Assembly (NCBI GenBank): GCA_030150665.1
Contig: JASLFJ010000135.1
Coordinates: forward strand, 1-14,552
Length of the DNA: 14,552 nt
Direction of reading: 5' to 3'
Origin: Enterococcaceae bacterium
Lineage (GTDB): Bacteria > Bacillota > Bacilli > Lactobacillales > Catellicoccaceae
Below are positions 13,828 through 14,552 of the stretch, one piece after another. Each line of letters starts with the position of its first letter. Position 1 is the stretch's first letter. Position numbers and translations under genes: made by a program. The notes below the pieces were generated by a model, which saw only the letters and a program-made list of their open reading frames with translations, made no database searches and was not told where the DNA came from.

Positions 13828-14552
13828 CTTGTTACGTGGTTTAATATCAATGAAAAATTAAATACTATTTGTTAAAAATTAACATATTTTGCAAATCGTT
13901 CTCCTGTTTCTCTAACTTTTTCAGGAGTAACGTGAGTGTAAATGTTCATAGTAGTTTTGACATCTTTATGTCCTAAACGTTCTTGAACTTCTTTGATACT
14001 TGCTCCAGATTCAAAAAGCAAACTAGCATGGGTATGTCTAAAACCATGTAAAGTAATTTTAGGTAGGTCATACTTTTCAAGGATATTGTATAACCAATCG
14101 TTTGGAGCTTGAGGGTAATACAATTCATTGAATTTGTTTGTAAAAAGAAACTGAGTATCTTTGGATGTATTATAACCAAACTTAAAATACCATTCTTTTT
14201 GATTATATCGCCATTGTTCTATGACCTTAATGGTTTTAACATCAAGAGCGATAACTCTTTGAGAACTAATGGTTTTAGGTTCTTGAATGATTATTTGATT
14301 ATGCTCGTCTATAGCAAGAGTTTTTCCAATAGTTAGTTTTTGATTGAAAATATCTATATCTTTCCACTGTAAGGCAAGAACTTCAGATTTTCTCATTCCT
14401 GTGAAAGCTAAAATACGGAAAAAAGTTAAAATTTTAGTGCTTGTTCGACTAACTTTCTCTGTGTGGCTCTCTAAACACTCAAAAAACACCTCTAATTGCT
14501 CTTTAGTATAAAAGTTAGGGAATTCCTCCACTTCTTTTTTACGAGGCAATAA
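13828..14552. mobile_element. Probable end of an integrated prophage, ICE or genomic island
   Basis: The only direct evidence is the integrase gene that begins the region beyond the suf terminator and continues past the window edge. The left boundary is a guess placed after the suf terminator. No attachment-site repeat can be confirmed because the other end of the element is outside the window. An isolated integrase remnant is the alternative. Confidence 0.42.
13872..14552 (-). CDS. int: Site-specific tyrosine recombinase (phage/ICE integrase), C-terminal catalytic part (partial)
   Basis: The minus-strand frame ends with TAA at 13872-13874 and stays open to the right window edge, so the N-terminal part (arm-binding and most of the core-binding domain, roughly 150 residues in relatives of about 380) is missing. 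The visible 226 residues hold the whole catalytic domain. Numbered from the codon at 14549, it has FTGMRKSEVLALQW with catalytic Arg53, a beta-hairpin Lys at about 92 (EPKTISSQR), HGFRHTHAS with His168 and Arg171, RLGHKD with His194, and MNIYTHVT with nucleophile Tyr204 (near position 13939). All six active-site residues are present, so the domain looks functional. Such enzymes insert and excise prophages or integrative elements. The 3' end faces sufB, the common arrangement when the attachment site lies just beyond it. No true start codon is visible in the window. Confidence 0.93.
   Translation of the reverse strand, partial: LLPRKKEVEEFPNFYTKEQLEVFFECLESHTEKVSRTSTKILTFFRILAFTGMRKSEVLALQWKDIDIFNQKLTIGKTLAIDEHNQIIIQEPKTISSQRVIALDVKTIKVIEQWRYNQKEWYFKFGYNTSKDTQFLFTNKFNELYYPQAPNDWLYNILEKYDLPKITLHGFRHTHASLLFESGASIKEVQERLGHKDVKTTMNIYTHVTPEKVRETGERFAKYVNF

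Overview
The window reads as chromosomal DNA of a low-GC Gram-positive bacterium of the order Lactobacillales, most likely in or near the Enterococcaceae. The reasons are AT-rich coding sequence with strong AGGAGG-type ribosome binding sites, a sufC-sufD-sufS-sufU-sufB operon in the Firmicutes order, an AdcC-type zinc ATPase with the streptococcal/enterococcal P-loop variant, and a wall-polysaccharide block whose order matches epaA-epaB-epaC-epaE-epaF-epaG-epaH of Enterococcus faecalis, as I recall that locus. The species cannot be fixed from the sequence alone.

Layout. (1) Positions 1-483, minus strand: the N-terminal part of a family 2 glycosyltransferase that runs off the left edge, facing away from the rest. 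(2) 484-651: a divergent promoter region. (3) 652-6812, plus strand: a rhamnose-polysaccharide block, with a WecA/TagO-type lipid-carrier initiating transferase, two GT2 glycosyltransferases, then rmlA, rmlC, rmlB and rmlD, which make dTDP-L-rhamnose. It ends in a good intrinsic terminator at 6824-6875. (4) 6914-8397, plus: adcC-adcB, the ATPase and permease of a zinc-type ABC importer, overlapping genes closed by a very strong hairpin terminator at 8457-8498. (5) 8617-13778, plus: the complete SUF iron-sulfur cluster assembly operon sufCDSUB, closed by a hairpin at 13786-13827. (6) 13872-14552, minus: the catalytic part of a tyrosine recombinase (integrase) that runs off the right edge and converges on sufB, marking the probable end of an integrated mobile element.

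How the genes work together. The first enzyme loads GlcNAc-1-phosphate onto undecaprenyl phosphate. RmlA, C, B and D turn glucose-1-phosphate into dTDP-rhamnose. The GT2 enzymes probably add the first sugars, rhamnose among them, to build a rhamnan-type wall polymer. Export and polymerisation genes are not present to the right and may lie to the left, past the divergent glycosyltransferase. AdcCB imports zinc, with its binding protein and regulator outside the window. SufS and SufU mobilise sulfur, and SufBCD is the scaffold on which Fe-S clusters form.

I see no evidence for an undescribed biological system here. The points most worth a second look are the integrase abutting the suf operon, the compact wall-polysaccharide locus with a divergent glycosyltransferase, and the palindromic divergent promoter. 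Several gene starts given here are internal to the longest open frame because the ribosome binding site and family N-termini point there.
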